Shown in pieces: positions 51,354 to 61,863 of a stretch of 64,000 bases of DNA (positions within the stretch are counted from its first letter, which is position 1; each line of letters opens with the position of its first letter). The stretch lies in NCBI GenBank assembly GCA_947378305.1, contig CANCJJ010000001.1:186001-250000 (forward strand), given 5' to 3'. A program made the position numbers and the translations under genes. Under the pieces are notes generated by a model. It searched no databases. It was given only the letters and a program-made list of their open reading frames with translations, and had not been told where the DNA came from. The stretch comes from Phenylobacterium aquaticum. Lineage in GTDB: Bacteria > Pseudomonadota > Alphaproteobacteria > Caulobacterales > Caulobacteraceae.

Positions 51354-52214
51354 ATGGCAGGACGTCTGGATGGCAAGATTGCCATGATCACCGGGGCGGC
51401 GTCAGGGATTGGTCTGGCAACGGTCGAGCTGTTTGTGGCCGAGGGGGCCCAGGTCATCGCCGCCGACATCCAGGACGAAAAAGGGGCCATGCTGGAACGC
51501 CGCTTCCCGGACCGGGTTCGCTATGCCCATTGCGATGTCACGAGCGAGGCCGACATCGAGGCCGCAGTCGCCCTCGCGGACAGCGCCTTCGGGGGGCTGG
51601 ACATTCAGTTCAACAATGCCGGTATCTCCGACCGCATGGGTACCATCACCGAGGTGACCGCCGAGGGTTGGAGCTGGATTTTCGACGTCCTGGTCCGCGG
51701 CCCGGCCCTGGGCATGAAGCATGCTGTGCCCCTCATGCTGAAGCGAGGCGGTGGGGCCATTATCAATACGGCCTCGATTGCGGGACTTCAGGCCGGTTAT
51801 GGACCCATTGCCTATTCCACCGCCAAGGCGGGCGTCATTCATATGAGCCGGGCCGCCGCCGCCCAGCTTTCGCCCCAGGGCATCCGGGTCAATGCCATCT
51901 GCCCGGGCCTGATCGCGACCTCTATCTTCGGGGCCACCCTGGGCATGACCCGGGACGTGGCCGACCAGATGGCCGCCCTGGTGGCCCAGAATGCCAGCAC
52001 GGCCCAACCCGTGAAGAAGGCGGGCCTGCCCGACGATATTGCCCAGGCCGCCCTCTATTTGGCATCGGACGCCTCGGCCTTTGTCACAGGCACCCACCTG
52101 GTGGTCGATGGCGGCATTACAGTCGGCGGGCGTCACAGCTGGGATCAGACGATGATCTCCCCCTTTGCCGCCATCTTTGGCGGGGAATTGCCCCAGTCTC
52201 CGGATCCGGCTTGA
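51354..52214 (+). CDS. SDR family oxidoreductase
   Basis: MAGRLDGKIAMITGAASGIGLATVELFVAEGAQVIAADI...YSTAKAGVIHMSRAAAAQL. Confidence 0.94.
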   Translation: MAGRLDGKIAMITGAASGIGLATVELFVAEGAQVIAADIQDEKGAMLERRFPDRVRYAHCDVTSEADIEAAVALADSAFGGLDIQFNNAGISDRMGTITEVTAEGWSWIFDVLVRGPALGMKHAVPLMLKRGGGAIINTASIAGLQAGYGPIAYSTAKAGVIHMSRAAAAQLSPQGIRVNAICPGLIATSIFGATLGMTRDVADQMAALVAQNASTAQPVKKAGLPDDIAQAALYLASDASAFVTGTHLVVDGGITVGGRHSWDQTMISPFAAIFGGELPQSPDPA

Positions 52215-53152
52215 GCCCGTCAGACATCCCAGCGCCAGTCGCCGTCACCTGGCATTCGGGCCTTACCCCCAATGTGCGGGGCGCGCTCTGGATGCTGGCC
52301 TCGGCCCTGGCCTTTACGGTCATGATGACCCTGGTGAAGTTTCTGGGCGGTGACTATCCAGCCTCCCTGCAGACCTTCTACCGGCAGCTTGCAGGGTTCA
52401 TTGTCCTCTTGCCGGTCATCGTGCGGCACAAGAGTGCCGCCTTTGCCACCACCCGGCCCTGGATACTGATCTTTCGGTCCCTGGCCGGGACCGTGGGCAT
52501 GATCCTGTCCTTTTATGCCTTCCAGAAAATGCCCCTGGCCGATGCCAATGCCCTGTCCTTCACCCGGACCCTCTGGCTCGTGCCCCTGGCGGCCTTTGTT
52601 GTGCGGGAAAAGATCGGGCCCTTGCGGATTGGCGCGGCCCTTGTGGGTTTCTTGGGTGTTCTGGTCATGGTGAGACCCGGCGCAGGTGGCCATTTCGCCA
52701 TGGGCCTGCCCGCCCTGGCCATGCTGGCCTCCTCCTTCCTCTTTGCCCTGACCATTACCGGCATGAAGGTCATGACCCGGGATCACAGTCCCACCGTGCT
52801 TCTGGTCTGGTCCGCCTGTCTGGGCCTGGTACTTGCCATTCCGGGGGCCGTCATGGCCTGGCACTGGCCTGGCCCGATGGACCTGCTGCTCCTGGTCATT
52901 ATGGGTGCCATGGGGACCCTGACCCAGGCCTGCTATATTCGCGGCATGGCTGTTGGCGATGCCGCCGCCATGGCTCCAGTGGACTATACGCGTCTGGTAT
53001 TTTCGGTCCTGGCCGGTCTGGTTCTGTTTCACGAGCTTCCCAGCCCCTGGACCCTGCTCGGCGCGGGCATTGTCGTGGCCTCCGCCCTCTTCATCACCTG
53101 GCGAGAACATCAATTGGCCCGCAGCGCGCCCCTTGAGCCCCTGGCGCACTAG
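52211..53152 (+). CDS. DMT/EamA family transporter
   Basis: RGALWMLASALAFTVMMTLVKFLGGDYPASLQTFYRQLAGFIVLLPVI...; ten hydrophobic segments; TTG start overlaps the SDR stop. Confidence 0.9.
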   Translation: MSPSDIPAPVAVTWHSGLTPNVRGALWMLASALAFTVMMTLVKFLGGDYPASLQTFYRQLAGFIVLLPVIVRHKSAAFATTRPWILIFRSLAGTVGMILSFYAFQKMPLADANALSFTRTLWLVPLAAFVVREKIGPLRIGAALVGFLGVLVMVRPGAGGHFAMGLPALAMLASSFLFALTITGMKVMTRDHSPTVLLVWSACLGLVLAIPGAVMAWHWPGPMDLLLLVIMGAMGTLTQACYIRGMAVGDAAAMAPVDYTRLVFSVLAGLVLFHELPSPWTLLGAGIVVASALFITWREHQLARSAPLEPLAH

Positions 53153-53259
53153 CCCACTGAAGGGCGCCCCAAAGTCAGGGCTTTTGCCGCGCCGCCCGGC
53201 GGGTTAAAGGCTTTGCATCAACAGATAGACGATCCAACGAAAACGGGAGACCTGCCCTC

Positions 53260-54039
53260 ATGAAACTTGATTCCTCCATTGCCGCCGTCGTCACCGGCGG
53301 CGCCTCCGGCCTCGGTGAAGCCACAGTCCGTCAACTGGCTGCCCATGGCGTCAAGGTCGCCATCTTCGACATGAACGAAGCCCGGGGCGAAGAGGTCGCC
53401 AAGGAAGTTGGCGGCGTATTCTGCAAGTGCAACGTGACCTCCGACGCGGAAGTCGATGCCGCCTTTGAAAAGGCCCGCGCCGCCCATGGCCAGGAGCGTA
53501 TCCTGGTCAATTGCGCCGGGACGGGTAATGCCGCCAAGACCGCCAGCCGCGACAAGACCACCGGCGAGACCAAGCATTTCCCCCTGGATGCCTTCAACCT
53601 GATCATCCAGATCAACCTGGTCGGCACCTTCCGGTGCATTGCCAAGTCGGCCAAGGGCATGCTGGACCTGGAGCCCATTGACGGCGAGCGCGGCACCATC
53701 GTCAACACCGCCTCCGTGGCGGCTGAAGACGGCCAGATGGGCCAGGCGGCCTATTCCGCCTCCAAGGCCGGGATTGTCGGCATGACCCTGCCCATCGCCC
53801 GCGATCTGGCCGGCGATGGGATACGCGTCAACACCATTCTGCCGGGGATCTTCGATACCCCCCTGATGCGCGGTGCTCCGGAAGCTGTAAAGCAAGCCCT
53901 GGCCGCCTCTGTCCCCTTCCCCAAGCGTCTTGGGACCCCGACAGACTATGCGCACCTGGCCCTGACCATGATCACGAATGGCTATTTCAACGGCGAGGAC
54001 GTGCGTCTCGACGGGGCCATCCGTATGGCCCCGCGCTAA
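53260..54039 (+). CDS. SDR family oxidoreductase (3-hydroxyacyl-CoA dehydrogenase type II-like)
   Basis: MKLDSSIAAVVTGGASGLGEATVRQLAAHGVKVAIFDMNEARGEEVAKEVGGVFCKCNVTSDAEVDAAFEKA...YSASKAGIVGMTLPIARDLAGDGIRVNTILPGIFDTPL. Confidence 0.92.
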   Translation: MKLDSSIAAVVTGGASGLGEATVRQLAAHGVKVAIFDMNEARGEEVAKEVGGVFCKCNVTSDAEVDAAFEKARAAHGQERILVNCAGTGNAAKTASRDKTTGETKHFPLDAFNLIIQINLVGTFRCIAKSAKGMLDLEPIDGERGTIVNTASVAAEDGQMGQAAYSASKAGIVGMTLPIARDLAGDGIRVNTILPGIFDTPLMRGAPEAVKQALAASVPFPKRLGTPTDYAHLALTMITNGYFNGEDVRLDGAIRMAPR

Positions 54040-54056
54040 GACGACCTGAAACGTCC

Positions 54057-54100
54057 AATAGGTCCCCTTCTCTGCTCGCAGGGAAGGGGCAGGACCTGTC
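54057..54100. terminator. Hairpin between convergent SDR and malic enzyme genes
   Basis: AGGTCC-CCTTC...GGAAGG-GGCA-GGACCT inverted repeat. Confidence 0.45.
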
Positions 54101-54101
54101 C

Positions 54102-56387
54102 CTAGCCGTCTGCGAGATCCTGTTCGTAAGCAGCCAGGGTGGCCATCTGCAGGATCTTGGAGACCGAGGCCGAGAGGGGCGCAATCTGCACGGATTTTTC
54201 CAGACCCAGCAGAATGGGTCCAATCACCGTCGCCGCGCCAAGTTCCTGAACCAGCTGGGTTGAGATGGCGGCCGAGTGAATCGCCGGCATGACCAGAACA
54301 TTGGCTGGTCCCGTCAGCCGCATGAAGGGATAATTGGCCCGCTTTTCCATATCCAGGGCCAGGTCCGGCGGGATTTCGCCCTCATATTCGAAGTCGATGC
54401 CGTCCATTTCGTCCAGCATGGCCACGGCTTCGCGCACCTTTTCAGAGCGTTGGCCCATGGGATTGCCAAAGGTCGAATAGGAGAGGAAGGCGATCCGGGG
54501 CGTATAACCCATGGCCTTGACGGCGCGCGCGGCCTCAATGGCAATGTCCACCAGCTCTTCGGCTTCCGGCATTTCGGTCACACTGGTATCGGCGATAAAC
54601 AGGGTATGGCTCTTGGCCAGCAGGACGCTCATGCCAATGACCCGGCCATCCGGCTCAGGGTCGATGACCCGCAGAATCTCCTCAAGCGCCTGGTCATAGG
54701 ACCGGGTCACCCCGGTGACCATGCCGTCAGCGTGTCCCAGCGCCACCATGCAGGCGGCAAAGGAGTTGCGATCCTGGTTGATGAGCCGGACCACATCGCG
54801 CTTCAGATAGCCCTGCCGGGCCAGGCGGGCATAGAGGAAGTCTGCAAAGGCCGGATTATAGGCCGACACCCGGGCATTGATGATTTCGAGGCTGACATCC
54901 GCCGGATCGAGACCGGCCAGCTTCATGTTTTCCAGCACCAGCTCTTCGCGGCCGACCAGAATGGCCTTGCCAAGGCCCGCGCTCTGGAAGGCATGGGCCG
55001 CCCGGATGACGCTGGGCTCTTCGCCCTCGGCAAACACAATGCGCTTTTTCGGCGACTTCAGGACAGCCCCCTGGAGCTTCTGCAGGAAGCCCGCCGTGGG
55101 GTCCAGGCGCTGGGCCAGGGAGGCGCGATAGGCATCCATGTCCGCAATCGGCTTGCGCGCAACGCCGGTATCCATGGCCGCCTGGGCGACGAAGGGCGGG
55201 ATGTAGGAAATCAGTCGGGGATCGAAGGGGGAGGGAATGATGTATTCCGGTCCGAACTTCAGCTGAACCCCGTGATAGGCGGCGGCCACCTCATCGGGCA
55301 CATCCTCCCGGGCCAGCAGGGCCATGGCATTGGCGCAGGCGATCTTCATTTCCATATTGACCCGCCGGGCCCGGACATCCAGGGCACCACGGAAGATGTA
55401 GGGGAAGCCCAGAACATTGTTGACCTGGTTCGGATAGTCACTCCGCCCCGTGGCGACAATGGCGTCCGGACGGATGGCATGGACCTCTTCCGGTGTAATC
55501 TCGGGATCAGGATTGGCCATGGCAAAGATCAGGGGGTTGGGGGCCATGCTGGCCACCATTTCCTGGGTCAAAGCCCCCTTGACCGACAGGCCGATGAAGA
55601 CGTCTGCCCCCTTGACCGCATCGGCCAGGGTCCGGGCATCGGTATCCACGGCATGGGCGGATTTCCACTGGTTCATGCCCTCCGGGCGGCCCCTGTAGAT
55701 CACGCCGGTATTGTCGACGGCGATACAGTTTTCATGGGCCAGCCCCATGGCCTTCATAAGCTCAAGCGAGGCAATCCCGGCGGCACCCGCACCGCAAAGG
55801 ACCAGCTTTACGTCCTTCAGCTCACGTCCGGTTATGAAACAGGCATTGATCAGGCCAGCCGCAGAGATGATGGCTGTGCCGTGCTGGTCATCATGAAAGA
55901 CCGGAATGTCGAGCAGCTCCTGGAGTTCCGTTTCGATACGGAAGCATTCCGGGCTCTTGATATCCTCGAGGTTTATCCCCCCGAAGGTGACGCCGATATT
56001 CTTGACCACGGTAATGATTTCGTCCGGGTCCGTCGCAGAGACTTCGATGTCGATGGAGTCCACATCCGCGAACCGCTTAAAGAGGACGCTCTTGCCCTCC
56101 ATCACCGGCTTTGAGGCCAGGGCCCCGAGATTGCCCAGGCCCAGGATCGCGGTCCCGTTGGAAATCACGGCCACCAGATTGCCCTTGGCCGTGTAGTCAT
56201 AGGCGCTCTCGGGGTCTTCAGCGATCTTCAAGACCGGCACGGCCACCCCGGGGGAATAGGCCAGGCTCAGATCCCGCTGGGTCGCCATGGGCTTGGTCGC
56301 CGTTATGGCGATCTTCCCGGGCGTCGGGTATCTGTGGAAGCTCAGGGCTTCTTCGTCAGTGAAGGTACGCTTTTCCGAGTCGCTCAT
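54102..56387 (-). CDS. maeB: NADP-dependent malic enzyme with C-terminal phosphotransacetylase-like domain
   Basis: 761 aa; PGKIAITATKPMATQRDLSLAYSPGVAVPVLKIAEDPESAYDYTAKGNLVAVISNGTAILGLGNLG; C-terminal PTA-like region. Confidence 0.97.
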   Translation of the reverse strand: MSDSEKRTFTDEEALSFHRYPTPGKIAITATKPMATQRDLSLAYSPGVAVPVLKIAEDPESAYDYTAKGNLVAVISNGTAILGLGNLGALASKPVMEGKSVLFKRFADVDSIDIEVSATDPDEIITVVKNIGVTFGGINLEDIKSPECFRIETELQELLDIPVFHDDQHGTAIISAAGLINACFITGRELKDVKLVLCGAGAAGIASLELMKAMGLAHENCIAVDNTGVIYRGRPEGMNQWKSAHAVDTDARTLADAVKGADVFIGLSVKGALTQEMVASMAPNPLIFAMANPDPEITPEEVHAIRPDAIVATGRSDYPNQVNNVLGFPYIFRGALDVRARRVNMEMKIACANAMALLAREDVPDEVAAAYHGVQLKFGPEYIIPSPFDPRLISYIPPFVAQAAMDTGVARKPIADMDAYRASLAQRLDPTAGFLQKLQGAVLKSPKKRIVFAEGEEPSVIRAAHAFQSAGLGKAILVGREELVLENMKLAGLDPADVSLEIINARVSAYNPAFADFLYARLARQGYLKRDVVRLINQDRNSFAACMVALGHADGMVTGVTRSYDQALEEILRVIDPEPDGRVIGMSVLLAKSHTLFIADTSVTEMPEAEELVDIAIEAARAVKAMGYTPRIAFLSYSTFGNPMGQRSEKVREAVAMLDEMDGIDFEYEGEIPPDLALDMEKRANYPFMRLTGPANVLVMPAIHSAAISTQLVQELGAATVIGPILLGLEKSVQIAPLSASVSKILQMATLAAYEQDLADG

Positions 56388-56476
56388 GAGTGAGGCGAGT
56401 CCTTGTCGTCAGGAATAAATAGGGAAGTTCAGAAGGGGCAACCTACAGAGCCCGCCGCCCCGGGACAACCTTGGGA

Positions 56477-57124
56477 TCATCCCGCCATGCGGGCCGCCAG
56501 GGCTGCCTGCATCTCGCCCATGACCTTGGCCACCGCCGGATCACCTTGAACCTGCGCCCAATAGGCTTCCACCTTGCCATAGGGGGCAAGCAGGTCCGGG
56601 CGGGCAAACATCTGGGAAAACAAGGCGGTAAACATCAGGACTGGGGCCAGGGCTGCATCAGCCGTGGTCAGGGTGTCGCCCACGGCATAGCGATCGCCGG
56701 TCAAAAAGACATTCAGGTGGGTCAGGCCATCCCGCAGCTTGTCAAAGGCCCCCTCGACCACGGCGGCGTCGCGGGTGGCGGGGTTCATCTGGCCGAACAG
56801 GGTGCCGCCATGCGCCATGATGTAGAGCTCGGCGATCCGGGCGAGCAGACGGCTGCGGGCAATATCCGCAGGCTTGACCGGACGCAGGCCGCTTTGAGGA
56901 AAGGCATCGGCGAGAAACTCGACAATCGTATCGCTCTCCGGGATCACCGTTCCGTCATCCAGAACCAGGGCCGGAATCTTGCCCATGGGATTAATGGCCA
57001 GGTATTCTGGCGACTTTGTGCTGCCGCCGGGCGGGGACAGGATTTCGACCGGCAAGGCCTTGGCATAGATGGCAATGCGCACGCGGGCCGCAAAGGGGGA
57101 CAGATCGGCAGAAAAAAGCTTCAT
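56477..57124 (-). CDS. Glutathione S-transferase family protein
   Basis: MKLFSADLSPFAARVRIAIYAKALPVEILSPPGGSTKSPEYLAINPMGKIPALVLDDGTVIPESDTIVEFLADAFP. Confidence 0.94.
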   Translation of the reverse strand: MKLFSADLSPFAARVRIAIYAKALPVEILSPPGGSTKSPEYLAINPMGKIPALVLDDGTVIPESDTIVEFLADAFPQSGLRPVKPADIARSRLLARIAELYIMAHGGTLFGQMNPATRDAAVVEGAFDKLRDGLTHLNVFLTGDRYAVGDTLTTADAALAPVLMFTALFSQMFARPDLLAPYGKVEAYWAQVQGDPAVAKVMGEMQAALAARMAG

Positions 57125-57174
57125 TTTGGGCTCTCGCGGGAATGTATTTGCCTTGATAACAGGGTTCGTCAAAC

Positions 57175-58053
57175 TTGCAGCCCTGTTCCGGGCTATTCCT
57201 TGATCCACCAAGGGTGTTGACCAAAGCCCTGCCATCGCGAGACAAGACCAAAAGACCTTGTGGCTTCGGAGAGACCCCCCTGACTCCTCCCGTTCGAATT
57301 GCTGTTGCCGGAGCCTTGGGCCGTATGGGTCAGGCCGTGGCGGCCGTCGTCGAGGCCTCCGAAGGTCTGGTTCTGGCCGCCCGCTTTGATCGTCCGGGGA
57401 CAAGCGGGGCCGGTTTGCTGCCGCAGGATGAAGCCCTGGCCCTGGCCGATGTGGTCATAGACTTCACAACCCCCGCCGCGTCTGTAGCCCTGGCCCAGAC
57501 CCTGTCTTCGTCTGGAAAGATCGGACTGGTCCTGGGAACGACCGGGTTTTCGGACTCTGACCTGGCCGTCCTGGCGGACGCCGCCAAGACCGTTCCCATG
57601 GTTCGCGCTGGAAACTTCTCCCTGGGGGTCAATCTGCTCATGGGGCTGGTGGAACGTGCGGCCCGGGCCCTGGACCCCGCCGATTACGACATCGAAATCC
57701 TCGAAGCCCACCATCGGCGCAAGGTGGATGCCCCCTCCGGGACCGCCCTCATGCTGGGCGAAGCCGCCGCCGCCGGGCGCGGCCTGGACCTGTCTCAGGT
57801 CGCCGTTCGGACGCGTGACGGCATAACCGACCCCCGGCAAACCGGTGAGATCGGTTTTTCCGTAATCCGGGGCGGCGGTATCATTGGCGAGCATTCCGTG
57901 ATTTTTGCCGCCGATGAAGAAATCCTGACCCTGAGCCACTCCGCCCGGGACAGGAGCTTGTTCGCCCGGGGGGCTGTCGCGGCGGCACGCTGGGTCTGTC
58001 AGCAACCGCCGGGTGAATATGACATGCAGGACGTGTTGAATCTGAAATCCTGA
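57175..58053 (+). CDS. dapB: 4-hydroxy-tetrahydrodipicolinate reductase
   Basis: [32 protein letters not shown]...[26 protein letters not shown]; true start probably inside (N-terminal ~35 aa not conserved-looking). Confidence 0.95.
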   Translation: MQPCSGLFLDPPRVLTKALPSRDKTKRPCGFGETPLTPPVRIAVAGALGRMGQAVAAVVEASEGLVLAARFDRPGTSGAGLLPQDEALALADVVIDFTTPAASVALAQTLSSSGKIGLVLGTTGFSDSDLAVLADAAKTVPMVRAGNFSLGVNLLMGLVERAARALDPADYDIEILEAHHRRKVDAPSGTALMLGEAAAAGRGLDLSQVAVRTRDGITDPRQTGEIGFSVIRGGGIIGEHSVIFAADEEILTLSHSARDRSLFARGAVAAARWVCQQPPGEYDMQDVLNLKS

Positions 58054-58067
58054 ACCTGGAGGCAAGG

Positions 58068-59486
58068 GTGACAACCGATATTCTGGACCTGGATGCGACC
58101 GATCAACTGGCGGCCCTGGCAGCACGCAGAATAACCGCGATGGACCTCCTGGGCCTGGCCATGGCACGTCAGTCCCAGACCCACGATCAACTCAATGTCG
58201 TTGTCGCCACGGATACCGAGCAGGCCATGGCCCAGGCCCGGGCCAGCGATATGCGCCGGGCGAGAGGGGAGCCTCTCGGCGCTCTGGAGGGCCTTCCCAT
58301 GACCCTCAAGGACACCCTGGACGTCATTGGCATGCCGGCCAGTGCCGGGCTTGCCGCCTTGCGCGACCGCCGGTCTGGCGATTCCACGGTTGCCGCCCGG
58401 GCCCGGGCCGCCGGGGCCATTCTTTGGGGCAAGACGAATGTGCCGGTCATGGCCGGTGACTGGCAGAGTTTTAACGGCCTCTATGGGGCATCAAACAATC
58501 CCTGGAACCTGTCCCGGACGACCGGCGGGTCTTCCGGCGGTGCCGCTGCGGCCCTGGCGACGGGGATCACGGCCCTGGAAATCGGGTCCGACATCGGGGG
58601 CTCCCTGCGGGTCCCGGCCAATTTTTGCGGCATCTATTCCCACAAGCCGAGTTGGGGCGCTGTGTGCCAGCGGGGCCATGTTCCGCCCCATCCAGGTGCC
58701 CGTGCGCCCCGGGATATCAATGTGATTGGCCCCATGGCCCGCTCTGCCCGGGACTTGAAACACCTGTTTTCCGTCATTGCCGACCATCCACATCAGGCCG
58801 AGGCGGCCCCCGACCTCAGGTCCCTGCGGGTTGGCCTCTGGCTGGACGAGCCCCGCTTCCCCCTGGACCCGGAAGTCCGGGCGGTCATTGAAGCCTATGC
58901 GGCCAGTCTGGCTGCCGCAGGCGTTCACATTGATCCGGTATCAAGCCCGGTCGATTCCCAGGTTTTGAGGGATACCTATACCGTCCTCCTCGGGGCCATA
59001 CTCGGGGCCGACCTGTCGCCTGAGCAATATCAGGCCATGGCCGCCCAGAGACCCGCCCTCCTGGCCGCCAATGATCCCGCGGCGCTCAGTCTGCTGGCCT
59101 ATACCGCCTCGCATCTGGAGTGGATGGAGGCCAATGAAACCCGTGCCGCCCTGGTCGATCAGGTCGCCCTGGCCCTGGCCCCCTATGATGTGATCATTGC
59201 CCCGGTCTCACCTGTTGTGGCCTTTCCCCACGATCACGCCCCCTTCCGGTCCAGGCGTCTGACCCCCTCCACCGGCGAGGCCTTTACCTATAATTCCATG
59301 CTGGACTGGGTTGCCCTGGCCAGTCTGTGTCACCTGCCAGCCACCTGCGTCCCGGCCGGTCTGACTCCCGGAGGCATGCCGGTTGGCGTCCAGCTGATTG
59401 GCTCAAACGGGGCGGATGCGCACAACCTGGCGGTGGCAGAGTCGTTTTCGGCCATCCGGGCCTTTATTCCGCCGCCCATGATCTAG
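58068..59486 (+). CDS. Amidase
   Basis: GALEGLPMTLKDTLDVIGMPASAGLAALRDR...WNLSRTTGGSSGGAAAALATGITALEIGSDIGGSLRVPANFCGIYSHKPS (amidase signature). Confidence 0.95.
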   Translation: MTTDILDLDATDQLAALAARRITAMDLLGLAMARQSQTHDQLNVVVATDTEQAMAQARASDMRRARGEPLGALEGLPMTLKDTLDVIGMPASAGLAALRDRRSGDSTVAARARAAGAILWGKTNVPVMAGDWQSFNGLYGASNNPWNLSRTTGGSSGGAAAALATGITALEIGSDIGGSLRVPANFCGIYSHKPSWGAVCQRGHVPPHPGARAPRDINVIGPMARSARDLKHLFSVIADHPHQAEAAPDLRSLRVGLWLDEPRFPLDPEVRAVIEAYAASLAAAGVHIDPVSSPVDSQVLRDTYTVLLGAILGADLSPEQYQAMAAQRPALLAANDPAALSLLAYTASHLEWMEANETRAALVDQVALALAPYDVIIAPVSPVVAFPHDHAPFRSRRLTPSTGEAFTYNSMLDWVALASLCHLPATCVPAGLTPGGMPVGVQLIGSNGADAHNLAVAESFSAIRAFIPPPMI

Positions 59487-59510
59487 ATCGGCTCCGAAAG
59501 CCGGAGGCGC

Positions 59511-59966
59511 TCAGCGGCCGCCGGTCGATCCAAAGCCCCCGGTGCCGCGCACGGTCTCGTCAAGCCGGTCGACTTCAACCCAGCTGGCCTGAACCACAGG
59601 GGCCACAATAAGCTGGCCTATGCGATCCCCCCGGCGAACCGTGAAGTCCTCTTCGCCCAGATTGATCAGGATGACGTGAACCTCACCCCGGTAGTCGGCA
59701 TCGATGGTGCCGGGGGTATTGGCCTGGGAAATTCCTGACTTCAGCGCCAGGCCGGAGCGGGGCCGGACCTGGCCCTCAAATCCCTTTGGCAGGGCAAAGG
59801 ACAGGCCGGTGGGAATGGCGGCCCGGGCCCCCGGTTTCAGAACCACAGGCTGATCCTCAGGAACCGCAGCGCGCAGATCCATTCCGGCCGAATCTTCCGT
59901 CTCATAGGCCGGAAGGGGCAGGTCGCGATTATGGTCCAGCCGGACCACCGGGATCATGGGTCTCAC
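59511..59966 (-). CDS. dut: dUTP diphosphatase
   Basis: [87 protein letters not shown]...[10 protein letters not shown]. Confidence 0.97.
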   Translation of the reverse strand: MRPMIPVVRLDHNRDLPLPAYETEDSAGMDLRAAVPEDQPVVLKPGARAAIPTGLSFALPKGFEGQVRPRSGLALKSGISQANTPGTIDADYRGEVHVILINLGEEDFTVRRGDRIGQLIVAPVVQASWVEVDRLDETVRGTGGFGSTGGR

Positions 59967-61153
59967 GAAAGCTCCAGGGCTATGGTTTCAGCAAGTTTGC
60001 GCGCCACATCGGTCTTGGAGGTGCGCGGCCAGCGCTCAATGCCATCTTTTCGAAGAATGGCCACGGCATTGTCATCACCCCCCATGGTGCCGGCAATGGA
60101 GACATCATTGGCAATAATCCAGTCGCAGCCCTTTCGGGCAAGCTTGGCCTGGGCATAGGTCTCAACCTGATCGGTTTCAGCCGCAAAGCCTATGACCAGA
60201 CGGGGCCGGGCGGGGCCCTGGGACAGGGTGGCCAGTATGTCGGGATTTTCCACCAGGCTAAGGACGGGGGCTCCCTGGACGGTCTTTTTTGTCTTGGTGG
60301 TCGCAACACTTTCCGGTCGCCAGTCCGAGACCGCCGCCACACAAACCGCGATATCGGCAGGCAGGGCCGCCTGACAGGCCGCCAACATGTCGCGGGCCGT
60401 CTCGACATCCACACGCGTCACGCCCGCAGGTGTCGCCAGGGACACGGGTCCAGCCACCAGGATGACCTCTGCCCCCAGACTTGCGAGGGCTCCGGCAATC
60501 GCAAACCCCTGTTTTCCGCTCGACCGGTTGGTCAGGACCCGAACGGGATCGATGGGCTCCGCCGTCGGGCCGGCCGTGACAATGGCCCGCCTTCCCGTCA
60601 GGGGGCGGGCAAGGGGCGCAAGTCGGGCGAGAATGGCGGCAAGAATCTCTTCCGGCTCGGCCATGCGGCCCAGGCCGAACTCGCCACAGGCCATGTCGCC
60701 CTCGACCGGGCCAATCATCTGCACACCGTCAGCCTGTAGCTGAGCGAAATTGCGCCGGGTCGCGGCATGGTCCCACATGCGCACATTCATGGCGGGGGCC
60801 ATGAGGACGGGCTTGTCCGTGGCCAGCAGAACCGTCGTCGCCAGGTCATTGGCAAGCCCATGGACCGCCCGGGCCATCAGATCCGCCGTCGCCGGAACCA
60901 CAACCACAAGATCCGCCTGGCGGGACAACTGGATATGTCCCATCTCCGCCTCGTCGGTCAGGGAAAACAGTTCAGAATAGACCTTGTCTTCACACAGGGC
61001 CCCCAAAGACAGGGGCGTGACAAATTGCGCGCCCGCCGCCGTCAGGATGGGCCGCACGGCGATCCCGGCCTTGCGCAGGCCGCGAACCAGCTCAAGGCTC
61101 TTGAAGGCGGAAATGCCGCCGCCGACGATCAGAAGAATGCGCTTATCGGACAA
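59963..61153 (-). CDS. coaBC: Bifunctional phosphopantothenoylcysteine decarboxylase/phosphopantothenate-cysteine ligase
   Basis: [56 protein letters not shown] start at 61153 proposed (ORF extends to 61210). Confidence 0.95.
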   Translation of the reverse strand: MSDKRILLIVGGGISAFKSLELVRGLRKAGIAVRPILTAAGAQFVTPLSLGALCEDKVYSELFSLTDEAEMGHIQLSRQADLVVVVPATADLMARAVHGLANDLATTVLLATDKPVLMAPAMNVRMWDHAATRRNFAQLQADGVQMIGPVEGDMACGEFGLGRMAEPEEILAAILARLAPLARPLTGRRAIVTAGPTAEPIDPVRVLTNRSSGKQGFAIAGALASLGAEVILVAGPVSLATPAGVTRVDVETARDMLAACQAALPADIAVCVAAVSDWRPESVATTKTKKTVQGAPVLSLVENPDILATLSQGPARPRLVIGFAAETDQVETYAQAKLARKGCDWIIANDVSIAGTMGGDDNAVAILRKDGIERWPRTSKTDVARKLAETIALELS

Positions 61154-61223
61154 GGCCCTAGCCCCTCTGCAACAGGCGGGTGTTTTATTCCAATCAGGGG
61201 GACTCGACAAACATCTACATTTT

Positions 61224-61238
61224 GTTCATAGTTTGTTC
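61224..61238 (+). promoter_or_regulatory. LexA/SOS box (GTTC-N7-GTTC)
   Basis: GTTC-ATAGTTT-GTTC in the coaBC/lipoprotein divergent intergenic region; overlaps GTTC-TCATC-GAAC. Confidence 0.65.
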
Positions 61239-61269
61239 TCATCGAACAACCCATGCGTGGAGAGGAAGC

Positions 61270-61863
61270 ATGTTAAAGGTGAGTTGGGTATTGACGGCCG
61301 GTCTCGGGCTCTTGGTTCTGGCCGGATGTGAGCGACCCTCGGCGATTGCGCCCCGGGGATCAGACGAAACAAGCCGCCCGTCATCGAGCGCCTACACGTC
61401 TGAGACGGACCGGTCGGGCAGCGGAAATTCGACCTCTGATGGACCTGCCCGGACCCGGGTTCAGGACGCGCCGGTCCGGCAGCTGAATGGCAAGCCAATC
61501 TGGTCGGCCAGCCGAAAGGGGTCGGCCGAAGAAAATGCGCAACGCAGCTTCCAGCGTAACGGTGAGGCCTTCGGCGCGCGCAGTCTGGATGACTATATCC
61601 GCAAGGCCCAGAGCTTCACCAGCCAGCCCCCTTCGGGAACCGAACGGCTGGAGCGAACCAATGGCGATGTCCTGCTTTACAATGCCAAGACAAATGTCTT
61701 TGCCGTCATGACCGCAGACGGGGCGCCGCGCGCCCTGTTCAAGCCCGATGATGGCCCGGCCTATTGGGCAAGCCAGAAGGCCCAGGTTCTGCAAAGGCAA
61801 ACCGCCAGGGCGGATCGCAGGTCCGGGCAAAAGCCATCTGGCGGTTCAGACCTAGCCCAATAG
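61270..61863 (+). CDS. Uncharacterised lipoprotein
   Basis: MLKVSWVLTAGLGLLVLAGCERPSAIAPRGSDETSRPSS: lipobox LAGC; upstream GAGAGGAAGC SD-like. Confidence 0.75.
   Translation: MLKVSWVLTAGLGLLVLAGCERPSAIAPRGSDETSRPSSSAYTSETDRSGSGNSTSDGPARTRVQDAPVRQLNGKPIWSASRKGSAEENAQRSFQRNGEAFGARSLDDYIRKAQSFTSQPPSGTERLERTNGDVLLYNAKTNVFAVMTADGAPRALFKPDDGPAYWASQKAQVLQRQTARADRRSGQKPSGGSDLAQ

Noticed and set aside
51530-52210. N-terminal part of the long ORF 51530-53152
   Set aside because: Only the C-terminal part (from about 52211) is an EamA transporter; the first 227 codons are the out-of-frame SDR gene, not a fusion.
54276-56114. 612-aa plus-strand ORF
   Set aside because: Antisense shadow of maeB; no recognisable domain.
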